Shown here: piece after piece, positions 45,453 through 53,324 of the stretch | Layout: each line of letters opens with the position of its first letter | Numbering within the stretch: position 1 is the first letter of the stretch | The notes under the pieces: generated by a model | Seen by the model: only the letters and a program-made list of their open reading frames with translations | What the model was told of the DNA's origin: nothing | The model's database searches: none | Made by a program: the position numbers and the translations under genes | Origin: Porticoccus sp905181945 | GTDB lineage: Bacteria > Pseudomonadota > Gammaproteobacteria > Pseudomonadales > Porticoccaceae | DNA length: 64,000 nt | Assembly: GCF_047729555.1 (NCBI RefSeq) | Contig: NZ_CP159825.1 | Location: 1,240,001 to 1,304,000 of the forward strand | Reading direction: 5' to 3'

Positions 45453-45749
45453 TTACTCTGCAGACGCAAAGTCAATTTCTTGACCCTGCTCTAAACGGAT
45501 GTATGCTTTTTTCCAAGTAGAGCGTCTACCCAACCCGTACTTAGTTTGCTTTGTCTTTCCTTTCATCACGGCAACAGAAACACCTAAAACCTTAACATCA
45601 AAAAGTTGCTCAACTGCTGACTTTATCTCAGGCTTTGTCGCATCTTTAACGACTTTAAATACCACTTGATTAGCAGATCCAACAGCAGAAGTAGCTTTTT
45701 CTGTAAAATGCGGCCCTAACAAGACTTTGAAAATGCGTCCTTGGTTCAT
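45453..45749 (-). CDS. rplW: 50S ribosomal protein L23
   Basis: Tunnel-exit docking site for trigger factor and SRP, 98 aa. LLGPHFTEKATSAV, VVKDATKPEIKSAVEQLFDVKV and the extended loop with KTKQTKYGLGRRSTWKKAYI. The start overlaps the rplD stop by 4 bp (ATGA). Confidence 0.98.
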   Translation of the reverse strand: MNQGRIFKVLLGPHFTEKATSAVGSANQVVFKVVKDATKPEIKSAVEQLFDVKVLGVSVAVMKGKTKQTKYGLGRRSTWKKAYIRLEQGQEIDFASAE

Positions 45750-46363
45750 CCTAGCATCTCCTCAATTCTTTTAAGTGCAGGAACAGTCACTACTACTTTT
45801 TCAAAACGAATCAAACTAACAGGATCAATACCTATAGCATCGCTAACATCTACTTTGTGCAAATTTCTTGAAGATAGATAAAGGTTCTCGCTAACTTCTT
45901 CAGTTACGATTAGTACATCTCTGTCTAAATTGTAGTCGCCTAATTTTTGAATTAGGGATTTAGTTTTTGGGGCCTCGAGATCAAATTCTTTCACTATAAC
46001 TAGACGTTCTTGGCGAGCTAGTTCTGACAAAATAGAACGCATTGCAGAACGGTACATCTTACGATTTAATTTTTGCGAATGATCTTGCGGTTGAGCAGCG
46101 AATGTTACGCCCCCAGAACGCCATATAGGGCTTCTGATAGTTCCAGCTCTAGCTCGACCAGAGCCTTTCTGTTTCCAAGGTTTGCGGCCTCCACCAGATA
46201 CAGCGGCTCGATTTTTTTGAGCACGAGTGCCTTGACGAGCACCTGCCAAGTAAGCAGTAACTGTCTGATGCACTAGATCTTCATTAAATTCTTTACCAAA
46301 AGCTAAGTCAGAAACTTCAATAGTTTCAGTCTTACCTTTAGTTTTTGAAATATTTAGTTCCAT
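45746..46363 (-). CDS. rplD: 50S ribosomal protein L4
   Basis: Exit-tunnel constriction protein; in E. coli it also represses the S10 operon. It is 205 aa from ATG 46363 (GAGGGGAT upstream; a TTG one codon earlier is possible). The tunnel loop has SGGGRKPWKQKGSGRARAGT and PIWRSGGVTFAAQPQDHSQKLN. A structured spacer upstream of rplC is a candidate site for autoregulation. Confidence 0.98.
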   Translation of the reverse strand: MELNISKTKGKTETIEVSDLAFGKEFNEDLVHQTVTAYLAGARQGTRAQKNRAAVSGGGRKPWKQKGSGRARAGTIRSPIWRSGGVTFAAQPQDHSQKLNRKMYRSAMRSILSELARQERLVIVKEFDLEAPKTKSLIQKLGDYNLDRDVLIVTEEVSENLYLSSRNLHKVDVSDAIGIDPVSLIRFEKVVVTVPALKRIEEMLG

Positions 46364-46374
46364 CAACGATCCCC

Positions 46375-47007
46375 TCAGCTCTTCTCAGCCGCACGAACGA
46401 TCACATCGCTACCCGGCGCACCCGGCACCGCCCCTTTAATAAGAAGCAGGTTGCGCTCGATATCAATACGTACAATTTCTAGGTTTTGAGTGGTAACTTT
46501 CTCGCTACCCATATGACCCGACATCTTCTTACCTTTCCATACTCTCCCAGGAGTTTGACATTGACCAATCGAGCCATGAGCACGATGAGATAGTGAGTTA
46601 CCATGAGTGGCATCCTGCATAGCAAAGTTCCAACGCTTAATAACACCAGCGTAGCCCTTTCCTTTTGATGTGCCTGTAACATCTACCTTCTGGCCCACTG
46701 CAAACTGGTCAACAGCAATACTTTCACCGACTTGAACTTCAACAGATTTATCAGTTCTCAGCTCCCAAATACCACGTCCAGCCTCGACACCGGCTTTAGA
46801 AAAATGTCCGGCCTCTGATTTACTGACACGCGAAGAGCGACGAGCACCAACAGTTACCTGAACAGCAGAATAGCCGTCTATCTCATCGGTTTTAATTTGA
46901 GTGATACGATTAGGTTCGACTTCAACCACTGTAACAGGGATTGAAGCACCGCTATCATTGAAAACACGAGTCATACCACTTTTGCGGCCGACAATACCAA
47001 TAACCAT
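46375..47007 (-). CDS. rplC: 50S ribosomal protein L3
   Basis: Core large-subunit protein with a loop reaching the peptidyl-transferase centre, 210 aa. MVIGIVGRKSGMTRVFNDSG, VTGTSKGKGYAGVIKRWNF, and THGNSLSHRAHGSIGQCQTPGRVWKGKKMSGH-type loop; the Gln in IGQCQTPG is the residue methylated by PrmB in E. coli. Unusually far (128 bp) from rpsJ. Confidence 0.98.
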   Translation of the reverse strand: MVIGIVGRKSGMTRVFNDSGASIPVTVVEVEPNRITQIKTDEIDGYSAVQVTVGARRSSRVSKSEAGHFSKAGVEAGRGIWELRTDKSVEVQVGESIAVDQFAVGQKVDVTGTSKGKGYAGVIKRWNFAMQDATHGNSLSHRAHGSIGQCQTPGRVWKGKKMSGHMGSEKVTTQNLEIVRIDIERNLLLIKGAVPGAPGSDVIVRAAEKS

Positions 47008-47022
47008 CTGTATAACCTCATA

Positions 47023-47096
47023 GTGTACGGGGCTTTTACCCGCTATGGCCGCCCATTTCAGAGCGTTACACCCACTCAGCGTTGGCTGAGCATGGG
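47023..47096 (-). promoter_or_regulatory. Structured RNA spacer between rpsJ and rplC
   Basis: Two hairpins on the minus strand. The first has CCCA, a 2-nt bulge, CTCAGC, a CAAC loop, then GCTGAG and TGGG (47096-47071). The second is closed by GTGTA (47071-47067) with TACAC (47027-47023), enclosing GC-rich inner pairings. E. coli has only about 30 bp here. The position before rplC-rplD suggests control by a ribosomal protein such as L4, which is inferred. Confidence 0.5.
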
Positions 47097-47135
47097 CTTA
47101 TTTATTGAAAAATAATTTATATCTTATTGTCTAAC

Positions 47136-47447
47136 TCAACCTAGACTAATTTGAACTTCAACTCCTGCTGCTAAATCTAGCTTCATCAGAGCATCTACTG
47201 TTTTCTCGGTCGGCTCTACAATATCTAGCAATCTTTTATGAGTACGAATTTCATACTGATCACGCGCATCTTTGTTCACATGCGGGGAAGTCAAAATAGT
47301 GAAGCGTTCTTTGCGGGTAGGCAAAGGAATCGGTCCACGAATTTGCGCACCAGTACGCTTGGCCGTTTCAACAATTTCTTGTGTCGAAGCATCAATCAGC
47401 TTGTGATCAAATGCCTTGAGACGAATACGTATACGTTGATCCTTCAT
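47136..47447 (-). CDS. rpsJ: 30S ribosomal protein S10 (NusE)
   Basis: Head protein and transcription antitermination factor. The ATG at 47447 gives 103 aa starting MKDQRIRIRLKAFDHKLID, exactly the E. coli length; GGAG lies 9 bp upstream, so the longer frame to 47462 is rejected. The C-terminus is LDLAAGVEVQISLG. First gene of the S10 operon. Its normal upstream neighbour tuf is missing and it now has its own promoter. Confidence 0.98.
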   Translation of the reverse strand: MKDQRIRIRLKAFDHKLIDASTQEIVETAKRTGAQIRGPIPLPTRKERFTILTSPHVNKDARDQYEIRTHKRLLDIVEPTEKTVDALMKLDLAAGVEVQISLG

Positions 47448-47529
47448 GGAACCAAACTCCAACTATCTATCTAAAAAAAGAGCCTACAGATTCTGCATGT
47501 TCATCAGAACCCTGAAAAAAGGAGGCGAG

Positions 47530-47558
47530 ATCTTAAGGCTGAGCGCAATGCCTGTCAA
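47530..47558 (-). promoter_or_regulatory. S10-operon promoter
   Basis: On the minus strand: perfect -35 TTGACA (47558-47553), 17-bp spacer, -10 TAAGAT (47535-47530, 5 of 6), then the GC-rich discriminator CTCGCCTCC. Predicted start near 47523 gives a leader of about 76 nt to rpsJ. One of the best promoter matches in the window. Confidence 0.75.
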
Positions 47559-47731
47559 GCACATTGGCTGCCTTTATTTTATTTTCTTGATATTAAGCAA
47601 AATGATTCTGCAACTCACAAGCATTTACACTTAATTATCATAGATGCGCAGTCTATACTCGAAAAAAATTAAATCCATATTTATTATAGATTTTGCAAAA
47701 AATAAAATTCTGCTTTAATTTGTTCGAAAAA

Positions 47732-47748
47732 TAGCTAAATCTTAGCTA
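47732..47748. promoter_or_regulatory. 17-bp palindrome, second operator-like site
   Basis: TAGCTAA (47732-47738), ATC centre, TTAGCTA (47742-47748): a perfect 7-bp inverted repeat, loosely extended by CGAA/TTCG on the outside. It lies about 80 bp upstream of the EF-G -10 box. Confidence 0.45.
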
Positions 47749-47786
47749 ATTCGGACAGTATTGCCCTTTTTATTACTTAAATTACA

Positions 47787-47814
47787 GTTTATTGCTAAAT
47801 ATTTATCAATAAAC
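47787..47814. promoter_or_regulatory. 28-bp near-perfect palindrome upstream of the EF-G paralogue
   Basis: Left half GTTTATTG-C-TAAAT and right half ATTTA-T-CAATAAAC match at 13 of 14 positions, with no spacer at the centre (47800/47801). It ends 14 bp before the TATAAT and covers the place of a -35 box, so a bound dimer would control this promoter directly. The regulator is unknown. Confidence 0.6.
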
Positions 47815-47828
47815 TAGAAAAATTCTTG

Positions 47829-47834
47829 TATAAT
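47829..47834 (+). promoter_or_regulatory. -10 box of the EF-G paralogue
   Basis: Perfect TATAAT (47829-47834) followed by TACGCGC, a GC-rich discriminator. No good -35 is visible because the 28-bp palindrome occupies that region. Start near 47841, leader about 35 nt. Confidence 0.6.
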
Positions 47835-47875
47835 TACGCGCATTTTTTAGCCCTTGTAACTTATCGAGTATCATA

Positions 47876-49975
47876 ATGACTGACCTATCAAACTACAGAA
47901 ACATTGGTATTTTCGCCCACGTTGATGCGGGGAAAACAACTACGACTGAACGCATCCTAAAGCTTACCGGAAAGATTCATAAAACTGGCGAGGTGCATGA
48001 CGGAGCAGCAACTACAGATTTTATGACACAAGAACAGGAGCGAGGAATTACTATTCAGTCTGCCGCTACTACCTGCTTCTGGAGAGATCATCGCCTTAAT
48101 ATTATTGATACGCCTGGTCACGTTGACTTTACAGTTGAAGTCTATCGTTCACTAAAAGTGTTAGATGGTGGCGTTGGTGTGTTTTGCGGTTCAGGTGGGG
48201 TAGAGCCGCAATCTGAAACAAATTGGCGCTACGCTAACGATTCTAAAGTTGCCAGGATCATATTCATTAATAAATTAGACCGAACAGGCGCAGACTTTCT
48301 TCGCGTCGTGGGACAAATCAAAAAAGTCCTAGGGGCAAATCCTTTAGTTATGACTCTCCCTATTGGTCGAGAGGATGGCTTTAAAGGCGTTGTTGATATC
48401 GTGACTCAAAAATCTTACATATGGGACGACTCCGGACTGCCAGAAAACTTTAAAATAGAAGATGTACCTAGCGATATGTTAGATCTTGTTGCCGAATACC
48501 GCGAGCAGTTAATTGAAACAGCTGTCGAGCAAGATGATGATTTAATGGAAAAGTATCTTGAAGGCGAAGAAATTTCAATCACAGACTTAAAGCGCTGTAT
48601 CCGCAAAGGAACTATAGCATTGGATTTCTTTCCCACCCTATGTGGTTCAGCATTTAAGAATAAAGGTGTTCAGTTGGTTTTAGATGCAGTAATTGACTAT
48701 TTGCCATGTCCTACTGATGTCATTCCTCAGCCGCTTACAGATGAGCTGGGCGAGCCAAACGGAGAGCTGGCGATTGTTTCTACCGAAGAGCCTTTCCGAG
48801 CACTAGCCTTCAAAATTATGGATGATCGTTTCGGTGCTTTAACATTCATACGCATTTATTCAGGTGTTCTCCGAAAAGGCTCATCTATTCTGAATTCTTT
48901 TACAGGAAAATCTGAACGTATTGGCCGTATGGTTGAAATGCATGCAGATGACCGCAAGGAGCTGGAAGTTGCACAAGCAGGTGATATTATTGCTCTCGTA
49001 GGGTTAAAAAATGTTAAGACTGGGCAAACTTTATGCGACCCCAAACATCCATGCACGCTTGAACCAATGATATTTCCAGAGCCTGTAATTTCTATATCTG
49101 TTAAACCTAAAGATAAGGGCGGCTCCGAAAAAATGGGTATTGCTATCGGAAAAATGGTTGCAGAAGACCCTACTTTTTGTGTTGAAACAGATGAAGACTC
49201 GGGAGAAACAATCCTTAAGGGTATGGGTGAACTACATTTAGACATTAAGGTAGACATACTCAAGCGCACCTATGCAGTTGAACTTGAGGTAGGCCAGCCA
49301 CAAGTTGCATACCGAGAAACAATTACGCAGCCAATAGAAGATAGCTATACTCATAAAAAACAATCTGGTGGTTCAGGTCAATTCGGAAAAATTGACTACC
49401 GAATTAAGCCTGGGGAAGTAGCTTCTGGCTTCACATTCACATCCTCCGTAGTAGGCGGCAATGTTCCAAAAGAATTCTTTCCTGCTATTGAAAAGGGTTT
49501 CAGGGGTATGATGGAGCAGGGACCGTTAGCAGGGTTTCCTGTCTTGGATGTCGAAATTGAGCTTTATGACGGCGGATTCCATGCGGTCGACTCTTCAGCA
49601 ATTGCATTTGAAATTGCTGCAAAAGGGGCATTTCGCCAATCTATGCCAAAAGCAAAACCGCAGCTACTAGAACCTATCATGAAAGTCGATGTCTTCAGCC
49701 CAGACGATCACGTGGGTGACGTAATTGGTGATCTTAACCGCCGTCGAGGAATGATAAAAGATCAAGAAAAAGGGGTTACAGGTGTCCGGATCAAGGCAGA
49801 TGTTCCGTTAGCCGAAATGTTTGGGTACATAGGGACTCTTCGTACAATGACATCAGGACGAGGTCAGTTCTCAATGGAATTTGCGCATTATTTACCTTGC
49901 CCCAATAGTGTTTCTGAGAAAGTCATTCTGGAAACGAAAGAAAGGAAAGAAAAAGAGGATAAAGCTAAAAAGTAA
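47876..49975 (+). CDS. fusA2: Second elongation factor G (EF-G paralogue)
   Basis: Translational GTPase of 699 aa with all five EF-G domains. G1 AHVDAGKT (14-21), G2 RGITIQ, G3 DTPGH, and G4 NKLD in place of NKMD. It resembles the second EF-G of Vibrio and Pseudomonas (start MTDLSNYRNIGIFAHVDAGK, VFCGSGGVEPQSETNWRYAN, KQSGGSGQFGKIDYRI) rather than the neighbouring canonical copy. Domain IV differs from fusA (HAVDSSAIAFEIAAKGAF against HDVDSNELAFKIAGSMA). The tail is Lys/Glu-rich. It sits on the plus strand where tuf would lie in the str-S10 cluster. EF-G paralogues elsewhere act in translocation, recycling or stress; which applies here is not known. Confidence 0.93.
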   Translation: MTDLSNYRNIGIFAHVDAGKTTTTERILKLTGKIHKTGEVHDGAATTDFMTQEQERGITIQSAATTCFWRDHRLNIIDTPGHVDFTVEVYRSLKVLDGGVGVFCGSGGVEPQSETNWRYANDSKVARIIFINKLDRTGADFLRVVGQIKKVLGANPLVMTLPIGREDGFKGVVDIVTQKSYIWDDSGLPENFKIEDVPSDMLDLVAEYREQLIETAVEQDDDLMEKYLEGEEISITDLKRCIRKGTIALDFFPTLCGSAFKNKGVQLVLDAVIDYLPCPTDVIPQPLTDELGEPNGELAIVSTEEPFRALAFKIMDDRFGALTFIRIYSGVLRKGSSILNSFTGKSERIGRMVEMHADDRKELEVAQAGDIIALVGLKNVKTGQTLCDPKHPCTLEPMIFPEPVISISVKPKDKGGSEKMGIAIGKMVAEDPTFCVETDEDSGETILKGMGELHLDIKVDILKRTYAVELEVGQPQVAYRETITQPIEDSYTHKKQSGGSGQFGKIDYRIKPGEVASGFTFTSSVVGGNVPKEFFPAIEKGFRGMMEQGPLAGFPVLDVEIELYDGGFHAVDSSAIAFEIAAKGAFRQSMPKAKPQLLEPIMKVDVFSPDDHVGDVIGDLNRRRGMIKDQEKGVTGVRIKADVPLAEMFGYIGTLRTMTSGRGQFSMEFAHYLPCPNSVSEKVILETKERKEKEDKAKK

Positions 49976-50000
49976 CAATTGTCTTAAAAAAATCTAAAAG

Positions 50001-50026
50001 CCGCCTTCAGTTGGGGCGGTTTTTTA
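50001..50026. terminator. Bidirectional terminator between the two EF-G genes
   Basis: CCGCC (50001-50005) pairs with GGCGG (50015-50019) around a 9-nt loop, followed on the plus strand by TTTTTT. On the minus strand the stem is followed by CTTTTAGATTTTTTT. It lies in the 67-bp gap where the two convergent EF-G genes meet and can end both transcripts. Confidence 0.8.
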
Positions 50027-50042
50027 TACTTAAAGAAAATGA

Positions 50043-52148
50043 CTAAAATTGATTTTTAGCCGTCACATGATCAACGATATTTTGGGGTGCCTCGGAATAT
50101 TTATCAAATTCCATTGTAAACGTCGCACGCCCCTGTGTAGCAGAGCGAAGGTGGGTAGCATAACCAAACATCTCCCCAAGAGGGACTTCAGCGCTTATAA
50201 CCTTACCCATAGCTCCGTCATCCATGCCGTGAATGACACCTCGACGTCTATTAAGATCACCAACAACATCTCCCATATTGGCTTCCGGGGTGATCACCTC
50301 AACTGTCATTGTCGGCTCAAGCAAAACTGCTCCGGCATCCTCGGCAAGTTTTTTGGTCGCCATAGACCCCGCTATCTTAAAAGCCAGCTCATTCGAGTCT
50401 ACATCATGATAGGAGCCATCAAACAAGGTTGCTTTTAATCCAAGGAGAGGGTAACCCGCCAGTACTCCGTTTTGCATTTGCTCGGTTATGCCTTTTTCAA
50501 TAGCAGGGATGTATTCTTTCGGTACTGTTCCACCAACTATTTCATTAACAAAATCTAACCCTTCTGCAGCAGGATCATCTGCTGGCTCAAATTTAATACA
50601 AACATGCCCGTATTGGCCGCGACCACCAGATTGACGAATAAACTTACCTTCTGTATTTACAGTATTCCGAATTGCTTCACGGTAAGCGACCTGTGGTTTC
50701 CCTATATTAGCCTGAACACTAAACTCACGGCGCATACGCTCCACTAGAATATCTAAATGTAGTTCGCCCATACCAGATATAATTGTTTGTCCTGTCTCCG
50801 CATCAACACTTATACGAAAAGAAGGGTCTTCCTGGGCAAGCTTACCTAATGCAATTCCCATTTTTTCCTGATCTGGCTGAGACCTTGGTTCAACAGCCAC
50901 AGAAATTACTGGCTCTGGAAAATCCATGCGTTCCAGAATAATTTTAAACTTCTCTTCACAAAGAGTGTCGCCTGTAGTGACATCTTTCAAACCAATAGCA
51001 GCGGCTATATCTCCCGCGCGGACTTCACGTATATCCTCTCGACTATTAGCATGCATTTGAACCATTCTACCTACACGCTCTCTTTTCATCTTTACAGAGT
51101 TGTACACAGCGTCACCACTTTTAAGCTTTCCAGAATATACTCGGAAAAAAGTTAAAGTGCCTACAAAAGGGTCAGTGGCAACCTTAAAAGCTAGAGCGGA
51201 AAAAGGGGCGCTATCATCTACCTCAAAAGCACCCACAGCATCTTCATCTCCAGGAACACTCTCAATAGGCTTGGCATCAAGCGGGGAGGGCAAATATTCA
51301 ATCACTGCATCCAAAACTGCCTGAACACCCTTATTCTTAAATGCAGATCCCCCAAAAACAGGGAAAATTTCGTTTGCCAGTGTTCGCTGCCGAATCGCAG
51401 ATTTTATCTCACACTCCGACAGCTCTATTCCTTCAATGTATTTTTCCATCAAGTCATCACTTGCTTCGACTGCCGCTTCTATAATGTATTCACGCATGAG
51501 CTCACATTCTTCGCGAAGGTCGCTTGGTATTTCTTGATAGTCAAATGTTAAACCCTGATCGTCTTCATTCCAAAGAACTGCCTTCATTTTAATCAAGTCA
51601 ACAACACCAGTGAATTCACCCTCAGCGCCAATAGTCATCTGCATTGGAACTGCCGTAGCCCCTAAGCGAGCTTCGATCTGACTGATCACCATTCTAAAAT
51701 CAGCACCAGAACGATCCATCTTGTTAATAAATATTAAACGAGGAACTTGATATTTATTCGCCTGTCGCCAAACAGTTTCCGTTTGCGGTTGCACGCCAGA
51801 AGAGCCGCAAAGAACAACGACAGCACCGTCTAGCACCCTTAAGCAACGTTCTACCTCTATCGTAAAATCAACATGTCCCGGGGTATCGATAATATTTATA
51901 CGATGCTGTTCTAGTTGTTGCTCCATTCCCATCCAAAAACATGTCGTTGCTGCAGAAGTGATAGTAATCCCACGCTCTTGTTCTTGCTCCATCCAGTCCA
52001 TAACTGAGGCGCCATCATGTACTTCGCCGATCTTATGTGATCTCCCGGTGTAAAAAAGAACTCGCTCGGTAGTAGTGGTTTTGCCTGCATCTACATGAGC
52101 GCAAATACCAATATTGCGGTAACACACGATAGGAGTTTTACGAGACAC
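50043..52148 (-). CDS. fusA: Elongation factor G, canonical
   Basis: GTPase driving ribosomal translocation and, with RRF, recycling. It is 701 aa with a GTG start at 52148 (GAGGAA upstream). G1 AHVDAGKT (17-24), RGITITSAATT, DTPGHVDF, NKMDRSGAD; domain III-V motifs ISGMGELHLDI, RQSGGRGQYGHV, and HDVDSNELAFKIA. This is the standard str-operon copy after rpsL-rpsG. The expected downstream tuf gene is absent and the operon ends at a terminator shared with the EF-G paralogue. Confidence 0.98.
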   Translation of the reverse strand: MSRKTPIVCYRNIGICAHVDAGKTTTTERVLFYTGRSHKIGEVHDGASVMDWMEQEQERGITITSAATTCFWMGMEQQLEQHRINIIDTPGHVDFTIEVERCLRVLDGAVVVLCGSSGVQPQTETVWRQANKYQVPRLIFINKMDRSGADFRMVISQIEARLGATAVPMQMTIGAEGEFTGVVDLIKMKAVLWNEDDQGLTFDYQEIPSDLREECELMREYIIEAAVEASDDLMEKYIEGIELSECEIKSAIRQRTLANEIFPVFGGSAFKNKGVQAVLDAVIEYLPSPLDAKPIESVPGDEDAVGAFEVDDSAPFSALAFKVATDPFVGTLTFFRVYSGKLKSGDAVYNSVKMKRERVGRMVQMHANSREDIREVRAGDIAAAIGLKDVTTGDTLCEEKFKIILERMDFPEPVISVAVEPRSQPDQEKMGIALGKLAQEDPSFRISVDAETGQTIISGMGELHLDILVERMRREFSVQANIGKPQVAYREAIRNTVNTEGKFIRQSGGRGQYGHVCIKFEPADDPAAEGLDFVNEIVGGTVPKEYIPAIEKGITEQMQNGVLAGYPLLGLKATLFDGSYHDVDSNELAFKIAGSMATKKLAEDAGAVLLEPTMTVEVITPEANMGDVVGDLNRRRGVIHGMDDGAMGKVISAEVPLGEMFGYATHLRSATQGRATFTMEFDKYSEAPQNIVDHVTAKNQF

Positions 52149-52214
52149 TATAATTTCCTCAACACAATGAAGCTAAAACAGGAAGTTGAAATTTATTCAT
52201 CTTATAAAAACCAC

Positions 52215-52242
52215 AAAAGGCAGCTGAAACCAGCTACCTTTT
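52215..52242 (-). terminator. Strong hairpin between rpsG and fusA
   Basis: Minus-strand AAAAGGTAGCTG (52242-52231), loop GTTT, then CAGCTGCCTTTT (52226-52215) make a 12-bp stem with one G.U pair; GTGGTTTTT follows. The stem with its own U-rich arm resembles an intrinsic terminator or attenuator inside the str operon. The rpsG-fusA gap (123 bp) is longer than the E. coli one. Confidence 0.6.
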
Positions 52243-52271
52243 GATATAAGACACAACTTTGGACATCATTA

Positions 52272-52742
52272 TCAGAAGCGGAAATGAGAAAACGCTTTGT
52301 TGGCATCAGCCATACGATGAACATCTTCACGCTTCTTGACTGCCCCGCCTTTGCTTTGCTGAGCATCAATAATCTCTCCAGCTAAGCGTTGAGCCATTGA
52401 TTTCTCTCCGCGCTTTCGGGCAAAATCTACCATCCAACGCATTGCCAAGGCCATACGACGGGAAGGGCGGACCTCGACAGGCACTTGATATGTGGCCCCA
52501 CCAACACGACGTGCTTTAACCTCTACAGAAGGAGCAATTTTTTCCAGCGCTGCTTCAAAAGCGACAAGAGGATCTTCTTTAAGGCGATCTTGCACAATAT
52601 CCAATGCGCCATAAATAATACTTTCAGCAACAGCCTTTTTGCCGCTGACCATTACATGGTTCATAAACTTAGCCAATATTATATTTCCAAATTTTGGGTC
52701 TGGCAATATTTCACGTTTGGCAACAACTCTTCTTCTAGGCAT
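52272..52742 (-). CDS. rpsG: 30S ribosomal protein S7
   Basis: Head-nucleating 16S binder and, in E. coli, the str-operon repressor. It is 156 aa: MPRRRVVAKREILPDPKFGN, FMNHVMVSGKKAVAESIIYGA, PVEVRPSRRMALAMRWMVDFAR, and C-terminal KREDVHRMADANKAFSHFRF. Between rpsL and fusA. Confidence 0.98.
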   Translation of the reverse strand: MPRRRVVAKREILPDPKFGNIILAKFMNHVMVSGKKAVAESIIYGALDIVQDRLKEDPLVAFEAALEKIAPSVEVKARRVGGATYQVPVEVRPSRRMALAMRWMVDFARKRGEKSMAQRLAGEIIDAQQSKGGAVKKREDVHRMADANKAFSHFRF

Positions 52743-52834
52743 ACAATTTTACTCTTTTTTCAGGGTTTTCCGGAATTAAAAAATATTACTTATCCGGCCT
52801 TACTTAACTTTTTTAATCTAAAACAAAGACGTCT

Positions 52835-53209
52835 TTATTTTTTAGGACGCTTGGTTCCATATTTTGATCGACTTTGCGTTCGTTTAGCTACACCTGACGT
52901 GTCAAGAGCGCCCCTAATAGTATGGTAGCGTACACCTGGTAAATCCTTAACACGACCACCACGAATCAATACAACACTATGTTCTTGTAAGTTATGGCCT
53001 TCGCCACCTATGTATGAACTTACCTCGAAACCATTTGTTAGTCGAACACGACATACCTTACGTAAAGCAGAGTTAGGCTTTTTAGGTGTAGTCGTATATA
53101 CCCTAGTGCAAACACCTCTACGCTGAGGGCAAGCCTGCAGTGCGGGCACGCCAGACTTAACTACTTTGCTTTTCCTCGGCTTACGAACCAACTGGTTGAT
53201 CGTTGCCAT
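52835..53209 (-). CDS. rpsL: 30S ribosomal protein S12
   Basis: Decoding-centre protein of 124 aa. MATINQLVRKPR, RVYTTTPKKPNSALRKV and RGGRVKDLPGVRYHT are present with the wild-type lysines in TPKKPNS and GRVKDLPG, the positions changed in streptomycin-resistant mutants. GGAG lies 8 bp before the ATG. First gene of the str operon. Confidence 0.98.
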   Translation of the reverse strand: MATINQLVRKPRKSKVVKSGVPALQACPQRRGVCTRVYTTTPKKPNSALRKVCRVRLTNGFEVSSYIGGEGHNLQEHSVVLIRGGRVKDLPGVRYHTIRGALDTSGVAKRTQSRSKYGTKRPKK

Positions 53210-53295
53210 TCAATTAACTCCAGATAAAAGCCTTCCTTTGAAAGCTGTATTTTTAAATTAAACCCGAACAACAGGCTCCTATTTAGGGAGGCGGC

Positions 53296-53324
53296 ATTTT
53301 AAAGATACGCGCGCTTCTAGTCAA
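53296..53324 (-). promoter_or_regulatory. str-operon promoter
   Basis: On the minus strand: -35 TTGACT (53324-53319), 17-bp spacer, -10 TAAAAT (53301-53296), then GCCGCCTCCC as a GC-rich discriminator. Start near 53289, leader about 80 nt to rpsL. Confidence 0.72.

Larger units (their letters stand above)
47448..47875. other. 428-bp divergent regulatory region between rpsJ and the EF-G paralogue
   Basis: No coding sequence is supported here, and no remnant of the tuf 3' end was seen on the minus strand. From left to right it holds the rpsJ leader (about 76 nt), the S10 promoter (47530-47558), an AT-rich middle (47570-47830) with two palindromes (47732-47748 and 47787-47814), and the -10 box of the plus-strand EF-G gene (47829-47834). 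Confidence 0.8.

Noticed and set aside
47463..47875. Possible tuf remnant between rpsJ and the EF-G gene
   Set aside because: No frame on the minus strand resembles the EF-Tu C-terminus; the region is AT-rich and regulatory in character.
48415..49269. Open frames antisense to the EF-G paralogue, and similar long frames antisense to rpoB, rpoC and ribosomal genes
   Set aside because: They mirror the codon pattern of the true genes and have no recognisable products or start signals.
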